Assembly (NCBI RefSeq): GCF_921293095.1
Contig: NC_060248.1
Location: 12,728,744-12,792,743 of the forward strand
Reading direction: 5' to 3'
Length of the DNA: 64,000 nucleotides
Source: Ischnura elegans
Taxonomy: Eukaryota; Arthropoda; Insecta; Odonata; Coenagrionidae
The first letter of the stretch is position 1. Each line of letters opens with the position of its first letter. Below, in pieces: positions 24,350 through 34,989 of this stretch. The notes under the pieces were generated by a model that worked only from the letters and a program-made list of their open reading frames with translations, was not told the DNA's origin and made no database searches. A program made the translations under genes and the position numbers.

Positions 24350-25180
24350 TAAAAAAGGCAGCAAAACCCAATCCCAGCATTATCACCTTAATTGCTTTTA
24401 TAAACGAATTTTATAAACATGAATTCGCAATGGCTGCCAGAGACTGAAATTTCATCGCAAGGGCCTTTATTTCTGGGGTAATTTCACACAACACGACGTC
24501 GAATTAATCGTCGACCGCCAAGGGCTCTGAGGATGACAATTATTTCGCAATTTGTTGATCTCCGGGGAGGATCATAACATCCGATTAAAAAATGTCGACG
24601 TCCATCTCCCACCGGAAAAACAGCGAGTTATCGTTTTAATCAAAGCAATGTATTTTTCCCACATTCTCTTTTTTAATTTTGACAGAGGTGACGCGTCACA
24701 AACAATCCCATTCCCCCAGAAAGTCTTTTCGGTTTCCAATTTCTTCAAACATTTTGTAATTTCCCTCCCGTTATACAGAATCGTTTATCTCACTTCGGTA
24801 TTGCATAAATTAATGCATTACGATCCTTTTTAATGCTAATTTTCTTTTTTCAATGCGGTGAACTTTGCGACGAACGCTACAAACGCTTCAATCTGCTGTT
24901 TTACGCGTATAAACCGAAGCTGACGTAAAACCATTTTCTCTCTCTTAATTTTTATTTCTTTGGTGATTTCTACATTTTCACGTCATTACTTTCATATAAT
25001 CAAATTTGATTATTCTTGCCCTTCACTACTTCGCGCTAAACCCTTACATTGATACAAAACTTGCATGCAAGGACTAAATCACAAACCATTAGCAAATGTT
25101 TCCTTTCCATTTAAGTGTATATGTTATTTAGCCCTGAGTTGCACTGCGCGATGCATGCTTGTTGGGAAGTCACACCACTT
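24350..25180. other. Unassigned DNA between Penelope fragment and LINE family D
   Basis: AT-rich sequence with no recognisable gene or element end. The LINE ORF1 start context begins near 25190 but its 5' end could not be fixed. Confidence 0.4.
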
Positions 25181-25245
25181 ACATACCTTTCAGTCCTCAG
25201 CTCTCGTGTTGTGCGGATCGGTTGTTCTGCTCTCGCTCGCTCAAA

Positions 25246-26205
25246 ATGCCCTCCTGTGCAATCTGCGTTCAAGTCGTTAAGCGTGGTCAAACAACCTTAA
25301 CATGTGCCAAATGCAATGATGTTTCACATTCACAGTGTTTGTCACTCTCGACAGAGGAAACAAATGTGGTCGCGGAGCGACAGAAGTCTTGGAATTGTGA
25401 AAAGTGTTTGTCCACAGCTTGATCAACACGCGGCGACGACACTCCAATAAAACCCTGTGCCAGTGTGTCCCCAAGTGATTGCAGTGGATCCTTGCAGGAG
25501 TTGCTCGCAGTGGTGAAAGAGATTCGTGAAGACCAGGTATCAATTAAGGCTTCCATAAGTAATCTGGAAGATACAGTTGGTAACTATAGCCAGGCTATCG
25601 GTGAAATAAGCTCCTCCTTATCCAAAATGACCGAAACTTTATCTCTTTTAACGAGTGACACCGAATGCCTGAAGAAGAAACTCGCAGATGTAGAATTCCG
25701 CCTCAGTCGTGTGGAACAGGAACGACTGCGTAACACAATTGAGATTCGTGGAATCCCTTTCTCAGACAGTGAGATCACCGATGAACTTATCTGCAAAGTA
25801 GGGGCACCTTTAGGAGTTACGATCGAGACCAGCCAAATTGATTACTCCTACCGCATTCGACCTAAACCCCAAACGCACTCGTCCCAGGCCCGGAACACGC
25901 CGACAATGGTCGTTCGTTTCGTAAGCTCCCGTGTTGCCTCAGGGCTCATTCAAGCCAAGAAGAGGAAACCCAGCCTTATACTAGGGGACTTAAATACAGG
26001 GTTGAGCCCGAATCACCTCCGCATCTACGTCAATGAGTCATTATCCCCACAAAATAGATGGCTATACGCAGCTGCTCGCGACTTGAAGAAAGAAGGAAAA
26101 ATCCGTTAGCTATGGGTACGAAATGGACGTGTGTTCGCCCGTGCCAACGACAGTAGCGAGCGGCTTTCCATCGTTGTGAAAGAAGATCTAAACAAACTCT
26201 ATTAA
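25246..26205 (+). pseudogene. LINE family D ORF1: PHD finger, coiled coil, C-terminal nucleic-acid binding region
   Basis: The ATG at 25246 opens a 319-codon frame broken only by a TGA at 25420-25422 and a TAG at 26107-26109. The N-terminus (PSCAICVQVVKRG, CAKCNDVSHSQC, CEKC) is a PHD-type zinc finger of the Cys4-His-Cys3 pattern. The middle (about residues 80-150) is a heptad-rich coiled coil, and the C-terminal third (TIEIRGIPFSDSE, then RIYVNESLSPQNRWLYAAAR, and WVRNGRVFAR after the second stop) matches the RRM-like and following region of CR1/Jockey-type ORF1 proteins, which bind the element's RNA. The two stops are single-base changes in an otherwise well-kept frame, so the copy is fairly young. 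ORF2 follows after a short spacer. Confidence 0.8.
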
Positions 26206-26234
26206 CATCAGGCCCCCCTGTCACTCCCTAAAGT

Positions 26235-27765
26235 CGACAGGTCTCGGAAATAAATCAGTGTTTGCCTTGTGGACTGCCAATGTTTATTTAGTCATATTGA
26301 TGAATTTCGCATTCATTTTTGCAATGCTTCTTACGATATTATATGCCTCACGGAAACATGGCTGAACCCGAAAATCCCTGAGGAATTTGTGTCTCTCCCA
26401 AATTACCATCTGTTGAGGCACGATCGCCTGGTAAAATAGGGGGAGGCGTTGGTGTATTTATTCATCACGATTTTCATGTTTCAGTTTTAGCCTCCTCTCC
26501 TGCAGTGTATTGTTTTCAACCTGAATACTTGATTGTCGAAATCACTGGACTAGGTTCACAAAAACTAATGCTAAGTGTAATATATATCGCCCCCCAAAAG
26601 TTGGATTTATGCCTGTATTTGAGAACGACTTTCTCCGCTTCTTCCCCACTTTTAAAAATGTAGTCATAGTATGTGACTTCAATTCTGATTTACTAAAAGA
26701 TAATCATGATAGCCAATATATTCAAAAATTTACCTTTAGTAATAATCTACACATTATCACTTTCACTGCAACACATCAAACTTCGTCCAGCCACACTTTA
26801 CTTGATTTATGTATTGTCGATGACCCAGAAAAGGTAGTAGCCTATTCCCATATACCTTTTCCTTTCTTGTCAGACCATGATCTCATTCAAATCACCTATC
26901 GCTTCAAATATCACTCTACTCCACCTGAGCCTTTCCAATTTCTTAGGCTTAAAAACTTCGATGTACTCAACTTTCAGAATATATCGGCGACCTTGGACTG
27001 GAGTGTTGTTTTGGATTCAAAGTGTATTGATCTTAGAGTAAACTATTTAAACTCTCATATGCTAAAGTGTATCAATCTCACTGCTCCTTTGGTATCGTGC
27101 TATCCCAAACGTACTCATGCTCCTTGGTGCAATGAAGAAATTCGTCGACAAATTCAAGAACGCAATCGCCTCCGCCTTACATACCTTCGCTCAAGAACGC
27201 TTACAGATTTTCAATTATACAAGGTCTCACGGAACTTGCTTAAAGCTCGCATTTCGGAAGCTAAACGCCAGTATTTTAGCTCAAAATTTTCGAAAGTTAG
27301 AAATCAACAGATAGCATGGCGTGAACTAAGGAATCTGGGGCTGGTACGAAAGTGTTCAAATGTACTGCCTAGCCATATTCCTTTATATCAAATAAACCAA
27401 TTTTTCAATTCCTTGCCCACCAGTGGAGGCGCCGAGCCAATATCCGCTTAAAATCTGTCGATTTTTCTGTCCCATTCGATGCTAAAAATTTCTTCTTTCG
27501 ATACATCACCCCAGAATGTGCTTTGAAGCACCTGAAGCTCACCAAATCGAACCCCCTAGGGTACGACCAAATTTCAATGATGTTCGTTCACAAGGCCACA
27601 CATGTTCTACTGCCATATATTCTCGAAATTTTCAACCATTCTTTATCTTACTCTCAGTTTCCAACTGTGTGGAAATAGGGCCATATTACACCTATACGCA
27701 AAATCAGTAAACCCGTAAATACCTCAGATTTTTGACCTATCTCAATTCTCTGTGGATAATCAAAA
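26235..27765 (+). pseudogene. LINE family D ORF2: AP endonuclease and start of reverse transcriptase, 3'-truncated
   Basis: In successive frames the sequence reads SYDIICLTETWLN, GGGVGVFIHHDF, LMLSVIYIAP, VIVCDFNSDLL and FPFLSDHDLI, the ordered motifs of an apurinic-type endonuclease that nicks the target in LINE retrotransposition. The linker follows (26940-27450), then the opening of the RT domain: SNPLGYDQISMMF, FPTVWK, then HITPIRK and PISIL. Frameshifts lie near 26433 and in the C-run near 26590, and stops follow 27451. The match ends near 27765, before the catalytic YxDD block. Retaining the 5' half while losing the 3' half is the opposite of normal LINE truncation, so a later deletion or recombination is likely. 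An RTE-like tail begins about 100 bp downstream. Confidence 0.75.
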
Positions 27766-27884
27766 ACACTGTACATACCCTAATCGAAAACATAAAACCC
27801 ATAAAATGTGAGAGAAAGCACTGAAATCCTGCTACTCAATGCTGTTACGCATTCATTGAAGTTGCTGCAGACTAGCATCTTTAA

Positions 27885-28065
27885 CAATAGAGCGGTAACT
27901 AAACTAGATGAGATACGTAAGAGACAGAGCGTTCAGATGAAGGGAATATTGGGCGTGGAGAGGATGTTAAGTTCCTCGTTAGTGAATAGGAGGGGAAGGA
28001 ATAGAGGAGGAATTTTTGAGGGAATGAAAATGGGAAGTCTTTATTGTGAATTGACGAGGTAGTTC
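27885..28065 (+). mobile_element. RTE-like LINE fragment (family A)
   Basis: The frame LDEIRKRQSVQMKGIL...RRGRNRGGIF lines up with LDEIRRTQKVWMERVL...KRGRGRKRIGF at 42.95 kb, both from the basic C-terminal tail of an endonuclease-reverse transcriptase. It is a short, diverged, 5'-truncated piece next to the broken end of LINE family D. Confidence 0.45.
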
Positions 28066-28169
28066 CAATTTTGTCGAAGAGACAGGCCGGGTCGTTCGGA
28101 AAAAGGCTGCACACTTAAGTATTAAAACTATTTACATTTGTTTGACAATATATCGGAGCGGAGCCCCAT

Positions 28170-28640
28170 CAAACCCTCACGATATGAAGCGTCACGTTAA
28201 TTTTGTCACGTTCTCAGGCCTCTCGAGGGCGCGGTCGGAGTGGTTACAAAGCAGACGCACGTTGCCCAGAGTGTCCCGACTTACGTTAATGGCCTTTTTG
28301 CAACTCTCTCCCGTTGGAAGACTGAAGGACCCCGAAAAATATGGAAATCCGCAATGTTCCGGCCGGATGGAATTCGAGATTGTAGAGTGAAATTATTTCA
28401 CTTTCGAAAGAATTGTTTTTTCCCTCGAGTCGTGAGTGTCTTTCGCACCCCATTTCGACTGGCCCTTCCCTCCCTTCATGTCCCTGCGGCAAAGTTTGCG
28501 GCGATGGCAACGCGGGAATCCTCCCGGCAGGACGCTCTTGATTCGCGTTTTAAAAGGTCGTTAGCGGCGGGGCGTCCTTTTTCCAGACCCTTATGAAATA
28601 CCACGAGACACGTTGAAGAGATGGTCGGGGGAATGGGGAA
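28170..28640. other. GC-richer unassigned block
   Basis: About 470 bp noticeably richer in G and C than its surroundings, with overlapping open frames on both strands (28142-28390, 28240-28596, 28286-28510) and no recognisable domain. It could be a noncoding regulatory block, an exon of an unknown gene, or part of an element without relatives here. Confidence 0.3.
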
Positions 28641-28790
28641 AAAAGTTGCATCGTTACGTCCCTAATGTCGCCGCAAAAGTGTCACAACCCGAAATTATAG
28701 CGATAATAGCTGAGACAATTTCTTTCAAAACTAGGGAGACTGAAGCCCGCGGTCCCAAATAGCCGCAATTCTCAGCTAGCTTTAACAATA

Positions 28791-29427
28791 AGGTAGTTTC
28801 CTTCATCAAAACAAATGAAAGACATTGATTGCGATTCGCTACCCACCATTACTGTATTCATAATAAAAAAATTAGTTTAGACGATTTAGAAATCCCAGTT
28901 TAGACGAATGTCAATGGTCAATTTTAACCTCGTTTGAAAAAGGCCAGATTGGTGCCCATGCGATGCCACTCCACGTGACGTCACAGGGACCTAGATGCTA
29001 TATGAGTAGTCAGCAGTTTTACATCGTCTGAGATTACCAATGCATGCATGAGGCACGGAGCTCAGGGAAACATCTCATAATAATCACCTATTAAAACTGG
29101 CTAAGGTCGGAAAGTTTTCTTCGTTTGATAGGGTTTTAATAATCCTTATTTAAGCCAAGCGCTACCTGCTAGCAGCCTGCATCGTAGCGGCGCTCATAGC
29201 GTCGAACCAAGGTGGCCTCACACAGCGGAAGCCGGAACGAGAATAACGTCACACGCGCTTTTCCCAGCATTCATACTTAGCCGTCGCGTTTCCGCGCGCT
29301 TGACATTTTTCACTTTGCATTTAATCGCGAAAAATAGATATTGTCATTAAAAAATTTAAAAGCGTCAAATACGTTGTCCAGTAGAAATAACCTTTCGATT
29401 TAGGCAATAACATATTAGGAAACCACT
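28791..29427 (+). mobile_element. 665-bp non-autonomous DNA element, copy 2
   Basis: Inverted relative of 11334-11999. It begins AGGTAGTTTCCTTC and ends GGAAACCAC. Colinear blocks include AAAAGGCCAGATTGG, TTACATCGTCTG, CCAATGCATGCAT and TTTAATCGCGAAAAATAGAT in both copies. Differences are spread evenly and include short indels, which indicates two old independent insertions rather than a recent duplication. Confidence 0.6.
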
Positions 29428-29439
29428 TAAGTCCCCCTT

Positions 29440-30250
29440 CTTTTATACACCACCTTTTTACACCGCTAGTGTTTCACCAATGAATCAAGTGTTAAAAATT
29501 ATATTCAAAAAATCACATTTTCAGCGACAGATAAATCCTATCGTGCAGCCTAATTTTTATTGGCATAAGTACAGGCCTTGCATTCAAATCAATAAAATTA
29601 TGATGAGTTTAATTTTCCATATTGATTTAGCACTGTCTAAATAGGAAAATAGCCCTCCGAGTTCCGCAAGTATTAGAGTCGCCGATTGATAACGTCGATA
29701 TCATTGATTTTATAAATGATTGGCATTGAGAAAAAATTCAACCCACATTTAAATCAATAGAAATTACGATACGAAATTATTTTTGTTGGGTTCGGAGCAC
29801 AATCAGAGTTTCATGTTGAGAGATGAGATTATTTCTTTCTGGATTTGGAAGTCTAGGGCTCTGAGCCACAGGAAGATTTTCTCCGAATTAGCAAAATATT
29901 TCATGTTACTTTAACCTATTTATAGACTTTTTACATAACGTTATAGTGATGCGATAAATTCATCTCCAATGTATTTAGATAATTATATGGTATTTGTGGT
30001 AAAAATAAAGGAGACTGGATGGAATAGTTTTCGCTGTGTTTCAAAAAGTCAAAATTATGATGGCTCGATTTTCGCTCTACAAAAAGTTTTTCAAAAGCAA
30101 TTTAAGTATGTGAATTGTTACTATTAACACGTATATTTCACCAATAAATTTATTTGATTATTTCTATTACTTGAAATATTGCCTGTCCAGTTAAAATGAT
30201 CGAAACTAAAAGCACAGGTTAACTTTCAAGAGCTATTGATCACCATCTGA
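29440..30250. other. Unassigned AT-rich DNA
   Basis: No coding, tRNA-like or terminal-repeat sequence recognised. Confidence 0.4.
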
Positions 30251-30258
30251 TTGGGAGT

Positions 30259-30671
30259 CCGAGGGAAATGTATTGTTGACAGTCGGTCGTCACTCGAGAA
30301 ATGAACTGATCGGTGGTATTTTCGGTGCGCGCGAGTGTACTGAATACGGCGAGTCATAACTGTGAGTGGTGGAACTGTACGTGAGGCAAGAGGTGAGAAA
30401 TTAGTACTTAGGGAGTTGAGCATGAATTGAGTTGTCTGTAAGTATACCTGCTATGCCGTGGAAGCTTCGGAATAAAACTGTTTGTTTTAACTATGTTGGA
30501 TGAAATCAAATTTAATTATTTTGCAATTAATATATACTGAATCAAGAATCAGGCTTGTATTCGACATAACATTTGTAGGTCTTACTATTTATGTGTCAGT
30601 GTCACCGAAAATACCACCGATCAGTTCATTTCTCGAGTGACGACCGACTGTCAACAATACATTTCCCTCGG
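30259..30671. repeat. Identical 69-bp inverted repeats flanking 275 bp
   Basis: The 69 bp at 30259-30327 (starting CCGAGGGAAATGTATTG) recur as an exact reverse complement at 30603-30671. The spacer is 275 bp and shows no internal symmetry. Identity over 69 bp in an otherwise old landscape implies a recent origin or gene conversion between the arms. I could not read a target duplication outside the arms, so a DNA transposon is only one explanation; an inverted templated duplication is another. Confidence 0.85.
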
Positions 30672-30679
30672 CCAAACTG

Positions 30680-32640
30680 CACACTCCTCGCAACAATCCC
30701 GCGCACATAATTAAACAATATCCCAGCGTGCCATTACAAAAATATATCTCATCAATTCCCCAATAGTTCTGTATTATCCTCCCAAACACATTCAAATAAT
30801 CTTAACAAAATAACCTTTACAAAGACTCCAAGTCCCCCTTTAAAATGCGATAATACGCATTGACTAGCTGTTGAAGTATGCGGCTTCTACCACAATTGTA
30901 ATACGAATTCGATAAAATTTCAAAATTGAATAAAATGATGCTAATTAAGCATAGTTAATTTTTAATTTTTAATATTTTCCCTTTTATCATTTTAGAGATT
31001 TTACATAGCAGTTGTGTACCGTGTAGCATGTATTCAGGGAGCTCACTAAGACGCAGGGCTATATTTTCTTTAAAGCTCAAACGGCAAACCTGATCCCACC
31101 ATGTTAAAAAACGAAAATATAATTAAAAAATCGTTATTAATTGACATGCGGTAGAGTTTATCTGCTAAAAAGTATGGGGAAAAACACCAAAAAATGGGTT
31201 TTTTCAAATTTTGAGGATTTTCCGGAGTAAAAATGGCAAATCTAACACGGCCATTCAAAAGAACAATAAAAATTACACAAAAAATGATTTTTTAAAAGTT
31301 TGCCAAATATTACTAACATAACCTAAAAATTCATGAAAAAATTGAAATATTTTTATAAACTCAATTTTGACCCAAAAAGTATGAAAAAAATCAGGGTGAA
31401 TTTAAACATAAAAGTATACTTTCATGAATTTTTTCAGATTTTTTAAAGCAAAGAATCGCTCAGGAAAAATGTTTTTCGAAAAAACACGTTTTTTACGATA
31501 GAAGGACCGTGGGACCACTTAGGCATCTAAAAACTTCGCTAAAGGGGTTTCTAAATATTTACTTTCGAGTGCATAATCCCAAATTAGAATCCAGCCTAGT
31601 GCAGATTTTACCATCTTATCCCGCTATAGCCTTTATTATCACCATTGGCACTTGAGGTACAACAAAATAAAATGTTAAACTTTCCCGTAAACCGCTTCCT
31701 ATCAAGATATAGAGCTGTATATACACACGACACTTCTTTAACCTCCGTCACAGTCAGCAATGGAGCGATTACGCTGCCTCTTTACTACCTCAAGGAGTAA
31801 GTGCTCATCAAATTTCCCAGCCTCATTCACTATATGACGTCACGCAAAACACTACTTATACACGAGTGCATAAAAGTGGGTGTAGTGTGATACCACCAAG
31901 CAATAGTCAGGATTTGGAACAACTTGCCATGACTTTATCATCGAACTGTCACACACATGGAACGAAGTGCGGCATGTTAAGTTAAAACTTTTATCGAGTG
32001 ATACCATCTGTAACTTGGATAACCTTGCAGAAAAAAATAAAAATCAAGTTAATATCATTTTACGCGATGCTGCGAAGTGATACAAGAAAGATTCCATGTA
32101 TCGCGAAGGCATATAATAGGTCCTGAGCTGGCACGAACAGCTGACTCCGCAAAGAACCAATAAAGAAAAACTGGTTAGCTTAGCTCAATCCAGAATGAAA
32201 TCCTAACGACATCAAAAACCGACACGAGTTGACCTGTACTGAAAAACGATTGAGGTATAGCAACTCTGCAGTTGAAGACATAAACCTCGAATACGATCGA
32301 AACGAGATTGAGCTCACAAAACTTTGATTTCTTGCGCAGAACAGTATGGTTATTATGTCAAAGTATATCGTTGTTAACCTGCAAATTTTATCTCCGCGAC
32401 TTCACTCGTGGATAAAGTCATAAACAGAGCTATTCCTGAGAAATAACCTTGACAATGAGACTATACTCCGTGCAAGAGAGAATTATTTCCGTGGAACAAA
32501 CATTTTGAACAGACTAGGAGAAAAATTTCTGGTTATAATTCCATAGTATTGGCAATAAAGCGGACACACTTTTTATAGAATGCGGCCCGATTATCTCAAT
32601 AAGTCGCTCGAAATATCTTACACGGAGTATGAACGTCGTT
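30680..32640. other. Unassigned AT-rich DNA
   Basis: No gene or element end recognised. Long A/T runs between 31.1 and 31.5 kb give short, low-complexity frames only. Confidence 0.4.
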
Positions 32641-32645
32641 TGCAC

Positions 32646-32721
32646 TGGACGTGCCACATAATCATACGAAGACGCTGAAGTTATTCTACAGTGTAAATAA
32701 AACTGTAGAATGGACGTGCCA
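32646..32721. repeat. 54-bp inserted segment with 11-bp flanking duplication
   Basis: TGGACGTGCCA stands at 32646-32656 and again at 32711-32721, enclosing 54 bp (32657-32710) that are identical to 33058-33111 in the same orientation. The segment ends in a hairpin, TTCTACAGT and ACTGTAGAA around GTAAATAAA. The pattern is that of a segment copied from 400 bp away into a staggered break, or of a very short retroposed RNA. Confidence 0.85.
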
Positions 32722-33057
32722 ACCTAGGCGATAAAATTTATCTCACAAAGTTGAAGCTCTTGGCCAACTCCCAGGCTAAAGAGAACAAATTGATTGCTCT
32801 TACATGAACACCCGGATATAAATATTTGACTTTTAAACCATAAACAATCTGAACCAATCGGACCTACTTCACTGCTAATCAACTGCATTCACGATAACAC
32901 ATTTGAATTTTACGAGCACAGCAGCGTTTGAGTTTAATTAACACGAATGAAAAATGACTGATCAGAACTCCATTCTCGTGAAAACTAGACTTTTGCTTGG
33001 TGGTCGATATTCGAATTTGTTTCAATATTTCTTTTCATAATCGGCATTTTTTCCATT

Positions 33058-33112
33058 CATAATCATACGAAGACGCTGAAGTTATTCTACAGTGTAAATA
33101 AAACTGTAGAAT
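33058..33112. repeat. Likely donor copy of the 54-bp segment
   Basis: Exact match to 32657-32710 plus one shared base, without the flanking duplication seen at the other site, so this position is more likely the source. Confidence 0.8.
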
Positions 33113-33119
33113 ACAACAA

Positions 33120-34420
33120 CTTCATTCATTTAAATTAGTTAAAACACGTAGATCTCCCGTACTCCTAAAAAAATATCGACCAATTAATAAAGTATATTTC
33201 ACCCTTAAAATTACGATGGATGATCTTAATAATATTGGTCATACCATTATGGGAATACAACATTACGGATAAATAACGAGTCCTTAAGACGACAATAGTC
33301 CTTATTGGATCCCTAATCAAATCTTGCGAATTATGTAAGAGTTGTTATTATGTTATTATGTTATCGAAAGTCAATATCATCAAATTGATTCAGCATATTC
33401 AGCAATCAGCATCAGCGTTTCATCGCTAAGAAATTACAAATATCTCGGAAAAAAACTAAATGAACAACGACATAGAAAAAAGTGAAAATGCATATTGACG
33501 TAAACAAGAGGACCACAGAGATTCCCAGATCATTCTTTGCAAACTGGATTTATTCCATATTGCGCAAGCTCTTCTATCGGCGCTTAAAAAAATGTCTGAA
33601 ACGCAGCAATGAACGCAGAGCGACAGCTTTTTTTTTTTCAATATTTGCAATTGAGTTTTCGCACTTGCGAAGAATAATGTTGAATTTATAAAGATACGCT
33701 GCAAGGAAAATTCCTGTATGAAATGATAACCATTAACAATTGAATTAAAAATGGTTGATTTAAGTGAAAGAAATTCAATTTGACAGTAAAATTTGAATGA
33801 AAAGAGTTGTCTACTCGTATAATTTTCAATTTAATCAATAAAAATTACGCTACAAGATATCTTCTATCAGCTTCAATAGATTATCTGATTGCGAGTCATA
33901 CTAGTACTAATACATAATACTAGGACTAACTATGAAAATACCAGTAAATGCAATATTTATATGCAAATAATTACAAATCTCCTCCTTAAATTCACCCTTT
34001 TATTGTAATGAAATGGAAGTGTATTTTGTATTAGTCACACTTCAGAGTAAATTTCCTTTTTCAAATGTATCTTCACATAATAGGTGTATTTCCGAGATAA
34101 ACCATCTGCTATCAATTCGGTAGATTACATGATAACTAAAATGAATTAAGGCAGGCAGTCCTAAAATAACAAGAAAGTGAATTTAGGTACCAACCTGATG
34201 GAATATATTCAACAGTGTTAATGATAGCTTATTTTCCCGTGTATTTCAGATTGCTCCATCTCCATCATAACTTGTGCAAAGACGTTTATATGTTCGGTGG
34301 CTGACAGCACGACTATTGACCAATTGGAGAATCCGATTTTAAAATATTCGTGGGCGTTAGAAATTACGCGATCAATTTGATATATAAGTACAAGTACATA
34401 TATAACAGACTCAAAGAGGA
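33120..34420. other. Unassigned AT-rich DNA
   Basis: No gene or element recognised; small open frames at 33.46-33.70 kb overlap on both strands and lack domains. Confidence 0.4.
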
Positions 34421-34429
34421 GAGGCAGAT

Positions 34430-34600
34430 AACATTTGGATCCAGAACATCGCCTACTCTCTAGACCCAAGCTCCAAGACAACGGGCCAGAGTCAACGATG
34501 GCTAATTCCACGCAGTGCAGGGGATGATAGTAATGACCCCCGCTAGATTCAAATCCGGGACGCTGGCCACCACAGCCAGCATACACACCGTGTGCACATC
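34430..34600 (-). mobile_element. Possible tRNA-derived SINE, minus strand
   Basis: The reverse complement holds GGCTGTGGTGGCCAGCGTCC and GGATTTGAATCTAGCG, which resemble degraded box A and box B of a tRNA head, followed by a unique body. No second copy is evident in the window. Confidence 0.3.
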
Positions 34601-34989
34601 CGATTCCTGGAACATTACGTATTCCCTGTTTGTCCGCCGCACGATATTACTGCTGATCCCAATCCAGCCGATGGTATAATTCGTAGTATGGAGACGCAAC
34701 CTCCGGTAAATGCACCCACTTCGGATGATGAAGCACGATGCAGACACCAATTGGGAACGATTTCGTAATCACCAAAAGTATATACACTAAATACGAAATC
34801 AGCCATAGAATAATCATGCCGACTTTCATCCTTGGAGGATATAACTTTGCATCCGTACGCGTACTGCGAAAAAAATTCTTGTTTCAAGTACTGCTTTACC
34901 AAAAGTATAATTAACCAATTACCCTGTTTCAAACTAATCTTCTTTTACTGGGAGAGACAAAATGAACTGAGAGAACCGTAAACACGCTC

